Shown: positions 34,089-42,083, counted from the stretch's first letter. The stretch is 64,000 bases of DNA from Opitutia bacterium (GCA_016217545.1 JACRHT010000017.1:1178001-1242000), one strand, 5' to 3'. Program-made: numbers and translations. Notes: a model not told the origin generated them from the sequence alone.

Positions 34089-35171
34089 TTAGACGGCTTT
34101 CGCCGCCGGGTAGCTGCCGAGCCATTTGACGAGCGGGCACTGCTTCCGCAGATCGCCGAGCGCGGCTTGCATCGCGGGCTCTTCGTAGTGGCCGGAGACG
34201 TCGAGGAAGAAGATGTAGTCCCACGGACGCAGGCGGCTCGGGCGCGACTCGATGCGCGTGAGGTTGAGCTTCCGCTTGTGGAACGGCGTCAACGCCCGCA
34301 GCAACGCGCCGGGCTCATGCCGGAGTGAAACGAGGAGACTCGTCTTGTCGTGGCCGTGGCCGACCACGCCCGACGGCTCGCGACCGAGGATGCCGAAGCG
34401 CGAGGTGTTGTTCTTCTGATCCTGGATGCGCTGCGCGACCGCGGGCACGCCGTAGCGTTCGCCGGCGAGGCGCGGACCGACGGCGGCGGCGCCCTTCTCC
34501 TTCGCGGCGCGCTGCACGCCGAGCGCGGTGCTGTCGACATCGACGAGCTGCGCGTGCGGCAGGTGCCGCTGGAGCCAGCGGCGACATTGGGCGAGCGCTT
34601 GGTCTTTCGAGTAGACGCGGGTGATCTTCTCCAACGGCTCGCGCGAGAGGAGCGTGTGTTCGATCTCGAGCTGGAGTTCCGCGACGATCTTCAGCGGCGT
34701 CTCGACGAACAGGTCGAGCGAATCGCGCACGGTGCCCTCGGTGGAATTCTCGATCGGCACGACGCCGTAGTCGGCCTCGCCCTTTTCCACCGCGGTGAAC
34801 ACGTCGGCGAGCGACGGCATCGGGCGGTAGTCGACGCTGCGGCCGAATTTCTTCAAAGCCGCGGCGTGGGTGTAGGTCGCCTCGGGTCCGAGGTAGGCGA
34901 TGACGAGCGGCTTTTCCAACGCGAGCGCGGCGGACATGATCTCGCGGTAGATGGCTTGGAGCGCGGCGGGTTTGAGCACGCCGCCCTTGTTGGTGGCGGC
35001 GACGCGGCGGAGCACGTCGGCCTCGCGCTCGGCCACATAGATGCGACCGCGAGCGCCGCGTTTCACTTCGCCGATGCGTTGGGCGAGACGGAGGCGATCG
35101 TTGAGGAGCTTCACGACACGCTCGTCGATGGTGTCAATGCGCGTGCGGATGGCGGCGAGTTCTTTTTTCAT
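34089..35171 (-). CDS. pheA: Bifunctional chorismate mutase/prephenate dehydratase
   Basis: This is a 360-residue enzyme making phenylpyruvate from chorismate. Residues 1-90 are an AroQ chorismate mutase (IRTRIDTIDERVVKLLNDRL, then GEVKRG). Residues 93-275 are prephenate dehydratase with YLGPEATYTHAAA, PIENSTEGTVRDSLDLF and the catalytic NNTSRFGILGRE. Residues 285-355 are an ACT domain with GALLRAL and ESRPS, the phenylalanine-binding motifs, so end-product inhibition is expected. Its ATG overlaps the aroF stop (ATGA). The pair lies behind a Phe-rich leader peptide and terminator. Confidence 0.95.
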   Translation of the reverse strand: MKKELAAIRTRIDTIDERVVKLLNDRLRLAQRIGEVKRGARGRIYVAEREADVLRRVAATNKGGVLKPAALQAIYREIMSAALALEKPLVIAYLGPEATYTHAAALKKFGRSVDYRPMPSLADVFTAVEKGEADYGVVPIENSTEGTVRDSLDLFVETPLKIVAELQLEIEHTLLSREPLEKITRVYSKDQALAQCRRWLQRHLPHAQLVDVDSTALGVQRAAKEKGAAAVGPRLAGERYGVPAVAQRIQDQKNNTSRFGILGREPSGVVGHGHDKTSLLVSLRHEPGALLRALTPFHKRKLNLTRIESRPSRLRPWDYIFFLDVSGHYEEPAMQAALGDLRKQCPLVKWLGSYPAAKAV

Positions 35172-36220
35172 GCGCGGGCGGCGGCGGGTTGGGGACGCAG
35201 CGAAGCGTGGAGAGCGCGGCAGCGTTTGACCAGCTCGGCAAGCGCCGAGGGTGTCACGGCCTGCTTCGGGTCGTCGCCGATGCCGTGCGACGGGCTGACG
35301 TGAGCCTCGATGCAGAGGCCGTCGCAGCCGTAGGCGACCGCGGCGAGCGCGGCGGCCGGGACGTAGGAGGCCTTGCCGACCGAGTGCGACGGGTCGACGA
35401 CGACCGGCGCCCAAGTCTTTTCCTTGAGGAGCGGTGTGATCGATTCGTCGGGCTGATTGCGGTAACCCTCGAGCTGCGGCTGCGTGCCGCGCGGACAGAG
35501 AATGACGTTCGGATTGCCGAAAGCCGCGATGTATTCGGCAGCGGAAATGAACTCCGCGAGCGGGCCGCTGTGGATGCTGCGCTTGAGCATCACGGCGGTC
35601 TGGCGGCCGGCGATGGCGCGGCCGACCTGGCGGAGGAGCGAGTAGTTGAGGGCGTTGCGCGCGCCGATTTGGAGCACGTGCACGCCGGCATCGAGGGCGA
35701 GATTGATGTGCTCGAGTTCCATTACCTCGGTGACGACGGGTAGGCCGGTGCGGCGCGAGGCGTCCATGAGGATTTCAAGCGAGCGCGCGTCGCCCTGGAA
35801 GCTGTAGGGATTCGTGCGCGGCTTCCACACACCGCCGCGGAGCGCGTCGGCGCCGGCCTCCTTCACGGCCTGCGAAGTCTCGAGGTAGTAGTTGGGATTT
35901 TTCGGATCGATCGTGCACTGGCCGGCGATGATGAGCAGTTCCTCGCCCAGCGTAACGTTGCCGATTTTCAGGCGGTGATTCGCGAGATCGGAGCGCCGGT
36001 CCATGAGCTTGAACGGCGACTGGATGCGGTCGATGCGCTCGACGTAGTCGAGGCCCTCGAGGCGCGCGATCATGAGGTCATCGCGCTCGTCGCCGACGAT
36101 GGCGTAGATGGAGCGCACGGCGCCGATGATCGGCTGAATCTTGCAGCCGAACTCGGCGACGATGGTCGTGACTTCGTTGAGCTGTTCGGGCGTGAGGCGA
36201 TTGGCTTTGGGGAGGATCAT
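35168..36220 (-). CDS. aroF: 3-deoxy-7-phosphoheptulonate synthase, type I-beta, with N-terminal ACT-like domain
   Basis: This is a 350-residue enzyme catalysing the first shikimate-pathway step, joining phosphoenolpyruvate and erythrose 4-phosphate. Residues 1-75 form a ferredoxin-like regulatory domain (VTTIVAEFGCKIQPIIGAV), as in Thermotoga-type enzymes. The barrel holds GGVWKPRTNPYSFQG, LQIGARNALNYSLLRQVG, MLKRSIHSG and VVDPSHSVGK. The metal-binding loop reads AGQCTIDP where most members have AGPCSVE; Cys is kept but Pro is Gln. It overlaps pheA and is the first gene after the attenuator, so both transcription and the ACT-like domain could respond to aromatic amino acids. Confidence 0.94.
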   Translation of the reverse strand: MILPKANRLTPEQLNEVTTIVAEFGCKIQPIIGAVRSIYAIVGDERDDLMIARLEGLDYVERIDRIQSPFKLMDRRSDLANHRLKIGNVTLGEELLIIAGQCTIDPKNPNYYLETSQAVKEAGADALRGGVWKPRTNPYSFQGDARSLEILMDASRRTGLPVVTEVMELEHINLALDAGVHVLQIGARNALNYSLLRQVGRAIAGRQTAVMLKRSIHSGPLAEFISAAEYIAAFGNPNVILCPRGTQPQLEGYRNQPDESITPLLKEKTWAPVVVDPSHSVGKASYVPAAALAAVAYGCDGLCIEAHVSPSHGIGDDPKQAVTPSALAELVKRCRALHASLRPQPAAARA

Positions 36221-36248
36221 GGGAGCGAGTGTGAGGGAGTCGGTGGTG

Positions 36249-36284
36249 GAAAAACAAAAGAGCCGCCCGGGATTGGGCGGCTCT
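36249..36284 (-). terminator. Attenuator terminator (3:4 stem) before aroF
   Basis: On the minus strand AGAGCCGCCC (36275-36284) pairs with GGGCGGCTCT (36259-36268) around a 6-nt loop and is followed by TTTGTTTTT. It ends only 28 nt before the aroF start codon, so it must be regulated or aroF-pheA would not be expressed from upstream. Confidence 0.88.
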
Positions 36285-36332
36285 GGTGCTTAAATCTGGT
36301 GAGTCAGTTTATGCTTCGGAGTCAGCCGCCCA
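36274..36332 (-). promoter_or_regulatory. Antiterminator (2:3) pairing of the Phe attenuator
   Basis: On the minus strand TGGGCGGCT (36324-36332), at the end of the leader peptide ORF, is perfectly complementary to AGCCGCCCA (36274-36282), which is the 5' arm of the terminator. The two stems exclude each other. An upstream GCCC, just after the F15-F16 codons, can pair with GGGC of segment 2 (1:2 stem). This is the four-segment layout of ribosome-mediated attenuation. Confidence 0.8.
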
Positions 36333-36393
36333 TGGTTCGCGGGGCAAAAAAGCCGGCGAACGCAAAAAAGCTATAGGCAAACGACTGAAGCAT
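36322..36393 (-). CDS. pheL: Phenylalanine leader peptide of the aroF-pheA attenuator
   Basis: This is a 23-residue ORF with six Phe codons and one Tyr codon (F5, Y7, F9, F10, F12, F15, F16); the core reads SFFAFAGFFAP. Its TGA lies inside antiterminator segment 2, so a ribosome that reaches the stop masks segment 2 and lets the terminator form. A ribosome stalled for lack of Phe-tRNA would cover the upstream segment and allow the antiterminator. The gene lies 38 nt before the terminator and about 100 nt before aroF. No Shine-Dalgarno sequence is visible; a TTGACA at 36426-36431 (minus strand) may be a -35 box but lacks a good -10. The symbol follows E. coli usage by analogy. Confidence 0.82.
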   Translation of the reverse strand: MLQSFAYSFFAFAGFFAPRTMGG

Positions 36394-36485
36394 GTGCGCA
36401 GAGGAGTGGCGGCGGGCGCGCGAGGTGTCAACGACGGGGTTTTCGGCGCGATGTCATATATCGGCCGCACCGCACTCTTTGCGGT

Positions 36486-36896
36486 CTATCGGGTGCGCAC
36501 TTGAAGACCGCTGATAGAAACGATTCCGACCTCCTTCTCCGATTCCCCCGCCAAAACTCGAACAACGTCTTCATCTTGTTTCACGCGCAGAGACTCGCCC
36601 CACCAGGGCCGCAATCGCACGGCTTCCACCCATTCTTCTCTATCCCTCACATAGAAGGAGAGCATGCAGCTCTCCACGCCGGAGGTGAAGGCTCGTTCCA
36701 CCACAAGTAGTTCATGCTTTTGCCACGAGAATAGGCGGACGCTGTATCCGCCGAAGCTTTCTTTTTCGGCCCACTTCTCCAACTCAACACGACTAGCGAA
36801 GCGGCGCTCTTCGCCAATGCCTCGCCTCTCGGCCAAACCAAGACTGGCTGCGGAGATCACCATCAACAGAGCGATCGAAAGACGCAGCGCTTTCAT
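36486..36896 (-). CDS. Small exported protein, unknown
   Basis: This is a 136-residue protein with a signal peptide (about 1-22, MKALRLSIALLMVISAASLG). The mature part is small and charged, containing KWAEKESFGGYSVRLFSWQ and SCMLSFYVRDREEW. I recognise no family. Base composition is clearly lower in GC than in the flanking genes, a hint of separate origin. It lies 6 nt before the glgA stop codon on the same strand, and upstream of the Phe leader region. Confidence 0.6.
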   Translation of the reverse strand: MKALRLSIALLMVISAASLGLAERRGIGEERRFASRVELEKWAEKESFGGYSVRLFSWQKHELLVVERAFTSGVESCMLSFYVRDREEWVEAVRLRPWWGESLRVKQDEDVVRVLAGESEKEVGIVSISGLQVRTR

Positions 36897-36902
36897 CTCG
36901 CC

Positions 36903-38375
36903 TCACTCCTCCAGCGCCACGCCCGTCCGCGCCTCGATCGCCCAGCGGTAACACTCCACGTATTTCGGCGCACTCGCGGCCCACGAAAAATCCTGCGCCA
37001 TCGCACGCAGCTGCATGGCGCGAAACTCCTCGCGCCGGTCGTAGTAAGTCGCGCACGCGCGGCCGATCGCCTGGTAGAGCGCGGCCGAGTTCGCTTCGCG
37101 GAAAAGGAAACCCGTGCCGCGATTCGAGCCTTCGTCGTAGTTCACCACCGTGTCCACGAGGCCGCCGGTCGCGCGCACGATCGGCAACGTGCCGTAGCGC
37201 ATCGCATACATCTGGGTGAGACCGCACGGCTCCGAACGGCTCGGCATCACAAAGAGATCGCTGCCCGCCTGCACGAGACGCGCGAGCTTCGGGTCGAAGC
37301 CGATGAACGCCCCGATCTTGCCCGGATAGCGCGCCGCCGCCGCACGGAACATCGCTTCGGTCCGCTCGTCGCCGCTGCCCACGATGGCAAACTGCACGTG
37401 CATGCGCTCGACGATGTGCCCGATCGATTCGGCGAGCAGGTCGAGACCCTTCTGATGCGCGAGACGCGCGACGACGCCGTAGACGGCGACATGCGCGTCG
37501 GGATTGAGGCCGAGCCGTTCCTGCAACGCCGCCTTGCACGCCGCTTTGCCGGCGAGATCGGCGGCGGAGAAATTCGCGGGCAGCGCCTTGTCGGTCGCAG
37601 GATCCCACGCGGCGGCATCGATGCCGTTGAGGATGCCAATCACATCCGCCGAGCGGAAACGCAGCACGCTATCCAGTCCGAAGCCACCTTCGCGCGTCCG
37701 GATTTCCTGCGCGTAGGTCGGACTCACCGTCGTGATCTTCGACGAGTGATAGAGCCCGCCCTTCATCATGTTCACCTGGCCGTGGCTCTCGAGCGAGTCG
37801 GCACGATACTCGCTCATTGGCAGCCGAGAAAACTCCACGAGTCCGCGCGGCGCGAGGCCCTGATGCTCGAGGTTGTGCACCGTGAAAACCGTCGCGATTT
37901 TCCCGAGCGGTCCGTCGCGCAGCGTCGTGTTCAGCATCACGGGCAGCAGGCCCGTCGTCCAATCGTGCGCATGGATCACGTCCGGGATCCAGTCGAGCTG
38001 CTCGCACAGCGCGAGCACCGCGCGACAGAAGAACGCGAAGCGAAACGGATTGTCGCTCGACTCGCTGTAGACCTCCGGGCGGCCGAAATACCAATCGTGC
38101 TCGATGAAATAGGCCGGCACCGCGGTCCCCGGCAGCGTCGTTTCCCACGTGCGCGCCCAACGCGCCTCGGGACCGACATCGACGCCGAGCGGCTCCTCGC
38201 GCGTCGTCCATTCACCGACGCGTTTCGTCGTGGCGTAGAGCGGGCACATGACCCGCGCATCGTGGCCGAGCGCCGCGATGTCTTTCGGCAGCGCGCCGAC
38301 CATGTCGGCGAGACCGCCCACTTTGACGAAAGGTTCAACCTCGGGGGTGACGAACAGGACTTTCAGCCGGCGCAT
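36903..38375 (-). CDS. glgA: Glycogen synthase (ADP-glucose type)
   Basis: This is a 490-residue GT5 enzyme that extends alpha-1,4-glucan from ADP-glucose. The N-terminal ADP-glucose loop is KVGGLADMVGALP, and EHDWYFGRPEVY and HAHDWTTGLLP lie in the GT5 domain. The C-terminal GT1 domain shows GVVARLAHQKGLDLL and SRSEPCGLTQMYAMRYGTLP with GGLVDTV. ATG at 38375 gives the usual MRRLKVLFVTPEV start; the longer frame begins with TTG. No other glycogen genes are adjacent. Confidence 0.95.
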   Translation of the reverse strand: MRRLKVLFVTPEVEPFVKVGGLADMVGALPKDIAALGHDARVMCPLYATTKRVGEWTTREEPLGVDVGPEARWARTWETTLPGTAVPAYFIEHDWYFGRPEVYSESSDNPFRFAFFCRAVLALCEQLDWIPDVIHAHDWTTGLLPVMLNTTLRDGPLGKIATVFTVHNLEHQGLAPRGLVEFSRLPMSEYRADSLESHGQVNMMKGGLYHSSKITTVSPTYAQEIRTREGGFGLDSVLRFRSADVIGILNGIDAAAWDPATDKALPANFSAADLAGKAACKAALQERLGLNPDAHVAVYGVVARLAHQKGLDLLAESIGHIVERMHVQFAIVGSGDERTEAMFRAAAARYPGKIGAFIGFDPKLARLVQAGSDLFVMPSRSEPCGLTQMYAMRYGTLPIVRATGGLVDTVVNYDEGSNRGTGFLFREANSAALYQAIGRACATYYDRREEFRAMQLRAMAQDFSWAASAPKYVECYRWAIEARTGVALEE

Positions 38376-38502
38376 AGGAACGCCACTCAGCCCCAACGCC
38401 CGGCCCGTGCCGAGTCAAAATTAGACGCCTTCCCCCTCGCCCAAACACGCGCGCCCGGCCAACACCTCCCCGGCAACCTCGCGTCCGCGCCCGTCGCACA
38501 CG

Positions 38503-39645
38503 CTAGACCTTCGCGCGCGCACGCGCCTGCCGCAGCAATTCCGCCCACGGCGAACGCTCGCCGCATGCCCGCGCCGCCGCCGCGCGACCGCAAAGCGAAC
38601 CCACGATGTTGCCCGTGCCGCTGTAGCCGCCCAGCGCCCAGACTTTCGGGCGCACCTCCTCGAGCAGCGGCAAACCATCGATCGTGTAACCCACCGACGC
38701 CGCCCAGCGGTGCGTCACGGGAGCATTCACGCCGAGATGCCCGCGCAGGAACCGCTCGATCTTTTCCTGAATGAAGTCCGTGGGATCCGCCGATTGCGTC
38801 CATTCCTCCTCCAGCGCGTGATCGCGAAACCCGCCGAGCGCGATCGAACCGTCCGCGAGCTGCTGCCAATACTCGTAGCCGTAACGCCAGTAGACCGCCC
38901 GCGGAAAACTCACCTCGCGCGTCGGCGCCGTGGCCAGCATCTGCAGCCGAGCCGTGCGCACGCGCGACGCCAGCTCCGGGAAAATCCGCTCCAGCCGCCC
39001 ATCCACGGCGACGATCACCGTGTCCGCCACGACCGCGCCCACATCGGACACGACCTGCCCCGGCACGAGCTTCTTCAACGGCGAGCGCTCGAACAAACGC
39101 ACGCCCTGCTCGCGCAACCGCCGCGCAACCGCCCGCACCCGCGCGAGCGGCTGAAACACGCCGTCCGTCGGCAACAACAACCCCTCGCCCTCCGGCCCGC
39201 GATACCACTCGACTCGAAACCCGTCGGCCTGCAACGCCGCCAGATGCGCGCGGCAATCCTCCCCTTCCGCCGGACTCGCCGCGATCCGCAGCGAGCCGTT
39301 CAATTTGAACACACCGGGCAACGCCGCCGCCTGCCGCTGGATTTCCTCCGCCGTCGCGCGATAAATGCCCGCCGCAACCTCGCGCCCGAACTGCGCGACG
39401 GTGTCGTGATAAAACTTCGCCAGTCCCGCCAGCACGAAGCCGCCGTTGCGCCCCGCCGCACCCGCGCCCGCGCCACGCGCGTCGATCCCGACCGCATCCA
39501 CACCCCGCGCGCGCAACTCCTCCAGCGCCGCCAGCCCCGAGCCACCGAGGCCGACCACGCACACATCCGCCCGCACCACGCCCGCAAGCTGCGGCAGCGG
39601 TTCCCACGGCGCATCGTCCCAGATCGGCCTGTTCACGCGCCGCAT
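38503..39645 (-). CDS. FAD-dependent amine/amino-acid oxidase of the DAO family
   Basis: This is a 380-residue protein. The Rossmann motif is VVGLGGSGLAALEELRARG with an acidic end of the second strand (IDARG). AAGRNGGFVLAGL is the FAD contact typical of PuuB-like gamma-glutamylputrescine oxidases and related DAO proteins. The C-terminal GGYSGTGNIVGSLCG closes the FAD site. It probably oxidises an amine or amino acid with oxygen or another acceptor; the substrate is unknown. A 21-bp sequence 42 nt upstream also occurs, in the same orientation, upstream of kynureninase. This suggests shared control and perhaps a role in breakdown of Trp-derived compounds. Confidence 0.83.
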   Translation of the reverse strand: MRRVNRPIWDDAPWEPLPQLAGVVRADVCVVGLGGSGLAALEELRARGVDAVGIDARGAGAGAAGRNGGFVLAGLAKFYHDTVAQFGREVAAGIYRATAEEIQRQAAALPGVFKLNGSLRIAASPAEGEDCRAHLAALQADGFRVEWYRGPEGEGLLLPTDGVFQPLARVRAVARRLREQGVRLFERSPLKKLVPGQVVSDVGAVVADTVIVAVDGRLERIFPELASRVRTARLQMLATAPTREVSFPRAVYWRYGYEYWQQLADGSIALGGFRDHALEEEWTQSADPTDFIQEKIERFLRGHLGVNAPVTHRWAASVGYTIDGLPLLEEVRPKVWALGGYSGTGNIVGSLCGRAAAARACGERSPWAELLRQARARAKV

Positions 39646-39687
39646 GCTGCCGCCCTCGCCTCGGTTTTCAAGCCCCGCGCCAATCGA

Positions 39688-39708
39688 GCCAATGTTCCTA
39701 TTAAGCAA
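39688..39708 (-). promoter_or_regulatory. 21-bp element, copy upstream of the FAD oxidase
   Basis: Read on the minus strand it is TTGCTTAATAGGAACATTGG plus C. It is an exact copy of the element before kynU and lies 42 nt before the oxidase start. It includes TTAATA/TAATAG, usable as a -10 box. It also overlaps the stop codon of the small HTH gene. Confidence 0.7.
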
Positions 39709-40066
39709 TTTTGTTCCGACGCTTCCGGTCCTGCCGCACCAACCAGAACAGCAGCAGCAACGTGCGCTCCGCATCCGGCATCGCGCTCCGACGGGTGAAA
39801 AACTGGGTGATGCGCCCGCGATGCAAGCCGAGCTCATAGGCGAGCAGCGCCTTCGCGCCCCGCCGCCGCAGGAGCGGTCGCACCATCTCGACCAGCGCGA
39901 GCCAGTGCGGCGTTTCCACGCCGGGCCGCAGCGTGGCGTTCCGCCGCGCCGGCCGCCGCGGCACGGCATGGCGTCGCAACTCGCGCGCGAGTTCGACGGC
40001 GGCGATTTCGATCAACGAAAGGAGCGGATCGAGGTGGCGAAGGCGGGCGGGACCAGAGTAGAGCAT
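39701..40066 (-). CDS. Small helix-turn-helix protein between oxidase and kynureninase, putative regulator
   Basis: This is a 121-residue basic protein. The C-terminal half (about 70-110), GAKALLAYELGLHRGRITQF followed by FTRRSAMPDAERTLL, has the spacing of a Cro/XRE-like HTH, with GLHRGRITQF as recognition helix. The N-terminal half is Arg-rich. I know no named family. The gene is enclosed by a perfect 21-bp inverted repeat: one copy lies 2 nt before its ATG and the other covers its stop. Since the same sequence stands before both outward-facing genes, I infer a local regulator of these genes. The alternative is a small mobile element with terminal repeats, but no target-site duplication is visible. 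Confidence 0.68.
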   Translation of the reverse strand: MLYSGPARLRHLDPLLSLIEIAAVELARELRRHAVPRRPARRNATLRPGVETPHWLALVEMVRPLLRRRGAKALLAYELGLHRGRITQFFTRRSAMPDAERTLLLLFWLVRQDRKRRNKIA

Positions 40067-40068
40067 AG

Positions 40069-40089
40069 TTGCTTAATAGGAACATTGGC
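40069..40089 (+). promoter_or_regulatory. 21-bp element, copy upstream of kynU
   Basis: TTGCTTAATAGGAACATTGG plus C on the plus strand, 33 nt before the kynU start and immediately upstream (in the opposite sense) of the HTH gene start. It is identical to the copy at 39688-39708. Confidence 0.7.
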
Positions 40090-40122
40090 CGCGAAGGGAG
40101 CTTTCGCGTTTGCTCCGAAAGG

Positions 40123-41424
40123 ATGGATTCCAAGGCTTGCGCGATGCCGTTTGCCGCCCTCCGGGACCACGCCGCTGCGTTGGATCGCGCCGATCCGCTC
40201 GCACGCTTGCGGGCAGAGTTTCACCTGCCGGCGGGACAAATCTACCTCGACGGCAATTCGCTCGGGCTGCTCTCGCGTCCTGCGGAAGCCGCCGCGCGCC
40301 GCGTGCTCGATGAGTGGCGCACGCTCGGCATCGGCGCCTGGACGGACGCCACGCCGCCGTGGGTTTCACTGTGCGAGACGATCGCGACGCAGCTCGCCCC
40401 GCTCGTCGGCGCGGCACCGGACGAGCTCTGCGTGACGAGTTCAACCACCGGCAATCTCCATCAGTTGCTCGCGACGCTTTTCGACCCCGCCGCCACGCGT
40501 CGCGTCATCCTCGGTGACGAACTGAATTTCCCTTCCGATGCGCACGCGATCGCCAGTCACCTCCGCCTGCGCGGCCTCGATCCCGCGACGCACTACCGCG
40601 AGGTGCGCAGCCGCGACGGGCGCACGCTGAACGAGGACGACATCATCGCCGCGTTCGCCCCGGACGTGCAGATCGCGGTGCTGCCCTCGGTGCTGTTCAC
40701 GAGCGGCCAACGGCTCGATCTCGCGCGCCTCACCCGCGAAGCACACGCGCGCGGCATCGTGATCGGGTTCGACTGCTCGCACTCGATCGGCGCCGTGCCG
40801 CACGTGTTCGATGCCGACGGCGTCGATTTCGCGTTCTGGTGTTCCTACAAGTATCTCAACGCCGGCCCCGGCGCGGTCGGCGGCCTTTACCTCCATCGCC
40901 GCCACCACACGCGCGCGCCCGGCCTCGCCGGCTGGTGGGGCGTGGCGCTCGGCCGGCGCTTCGCCATGTCGCACACGCACGAGGCCGCCCTCGGCGCCGC
41001 GGCGCTGCACGTGGGCACGCCGCCCATCCTGAGCGTGGCGCCGTTGCAGGGAGCGCTCGGACTCTTCGCTGCCGCCGGCGGCATCGCTCCCCTGCGGGCA
41101 AAATCCCTCGCGCTCACCTCGTGGCTCATCGAACTCGCCGATGCGCACCTCGCGCCGCTCGGCTTCACCGTCGTGACACCCCGCGATCCCGCGCACCGCG
41201 GCGGCCACGTGTCGCTCGCCCATCCGGAGGCCTGGCGCATTTGCCAGGCGTTGAAGGCGGCCGGCGTGGTGCCGGATTTCCGTCCGCCCGACGTCGTCCG
41301 GCTCGCACCGACCGCGCTCTATAATTCCTACAGCGACTGCGTTGCCACCATCGAACGGCTCCACCACATCGCCGTCACCCGCAGCTACGAAACCTTTCCC
41401 GCGCACCGCGGCAGCGTCACATGA
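40123..41424 (+). CDS. kynU: Kynureninase
   Basis: This is a 433-residue PLP enzyme that splits kynurenine into anthranilate and alanine. The N-terminal FHLPAGQIYLDGNSLGLL is the family opening. SSTTGNLHQLLATLF binds the cofactor phosphate, GFDCSHSIGAVPH contains the Asp pairing with the PLP ring, and FWCSYKYLNAGPGAVGG holds the Schiff-base Lys. HVGTPPILSVAPLQGAL lies near the substrate site. ATG at 40123 is chosen; an ATG at 40144 with AAGG six bases upstream is possible. Its stop overlaps the kynB start. No tryptophan dioxygenase gene is in the window. Confidence 0.95.
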   Translation: MDSKACAMPFAALRDHAAALDRADPLARLRAEFHLPAGQIYLDGNSLGLLSRPAEAAARRVLDEWRTLGIGAWTDATPPWVSLCETIATQLAPLVGAAPDELCVTSSTTGNLHQLLATLFDPAATRRVILGDELNFPSDAHAIASHLRLRGLDPATHYREVRSRDGRTLNEDDIIAAFAPDVQIAVLPSVLFTSGQRLDLARLTREAHARGIVIGFDCSHSIGAVPHVFDADGVDFAFWCSYKYLNAGPGAVGGLYLHRRHHTRAPGLAGWWGVALGRRFAMSHTHEAALGAAALHVGTPPILSVAPLQGALGLFAAAGGIAPLRAKSLALTSWLIELADAHLAPLGFTVVTPRDPAHRGGHVSLAHPEAWRICQALKAAGVVPDFRPPDVVRLAPTALYNSYSDCVATIERLHHIAVTRSYETFPAHRGSVT

Positions 41425-42041
41425 AACTGATCGATATCTCCCGCCCGATCCACAACGGCATGGTCGTCTGGCCCGGCGACACCGCGACCGAGTTCTCCTT
41501 CGCCGCCACCAAGGCCGGCGGCTACTCGGCCAACGTCGGCCGCCTCGTCACGAGCATGCACGCCGGCACGCACGTCGACGCACCGTATCACTTCGCCGAT
41601 GCCGGCGCGAAGATCGACGAAGTCGCGCTCGACGCCTACGTCGGACCGGCGCGCGTGATCGACGCCCGCGGGCGCGACGTGCTCACGCCGGAACTCTTCG
41701 CGCCGTTCGACTGGACCGCGACGCCCCGCGCGCTCATTCGCACCGATTGCTGGCAAAACCCCGCCGAGTTTCCGCCCGGCTGGCCGCGCTACGCGCCGGA
41801 GTTGCCGGCCTGGCTCGGCGCGCATGGCGTGCGGCTCATCGGCATGGATTTCCCGTCCGTCGATCAGCCCACGAGCAAGGACCTGCTCACGCACCACGCG
41901 CTCGAAGCGGCCCGCGTGCTCATCCTCGAAAACCTCGACCTGCGCGAAGCGGAGCCTGGCGTCTACGAACTCATCGCGCTGCCGCTGAAAGTGCGCGGCG
42001 GCGACGGCTCGCCCGTGCGCGCAGTGCTGCGGCGCGATTGA
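41421..42041 (+). CDS. kynB: Kynurenine formamidase / cyclase-family hydrolase
   Basis: This is a 206-residue protein of the bacterial kynurenine formamidase family, which hydrolyses N-formylkynurenine. The metal-binding motif is complete: SMHAGTHVDAPYHF (HxGTHxDxPxH). Other matches are the start LIDISRPIHNGMVVWPGD, the TDCW segment and MDFPSVDQPTSKDLLTHHAL with its late His. The ATGA overlap with kynU shows co-transcription and supports the Trp-degradation assignment over other cyclase-family roles. Confidence 0.93.
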   Translation: MKLIDISRPIHNGMVVWPGDTATEFSFAATKAGGYSANVGRLVTSMHAGTHVDAPYHFADAGAKIDEVALDAYVGPARVIDARGRDVLTPELFAPFDWTATPRALIRTDCWQNPAEFPPGWPRYAPELPAWLGAHGVRLIGMDFPSVDQPTSKDLLTHHALEAARVLILENLDLREAEPGVYELIALPLKVRGGDGSPVRAVLRRD

Positions 42042-42083
42042 CGCGCCCGCCACCACCCGAGCGTCCGCCGGGCGGCGTCCCGC

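Noticed and set aside
36286-36485. tmRNA-like hint (GCAAACGAC) in the aroF upstream region
   Set aside because: No tRNA-like ends or tag reading frame; the segment is explained by the Phe leader ORF on the other strand.
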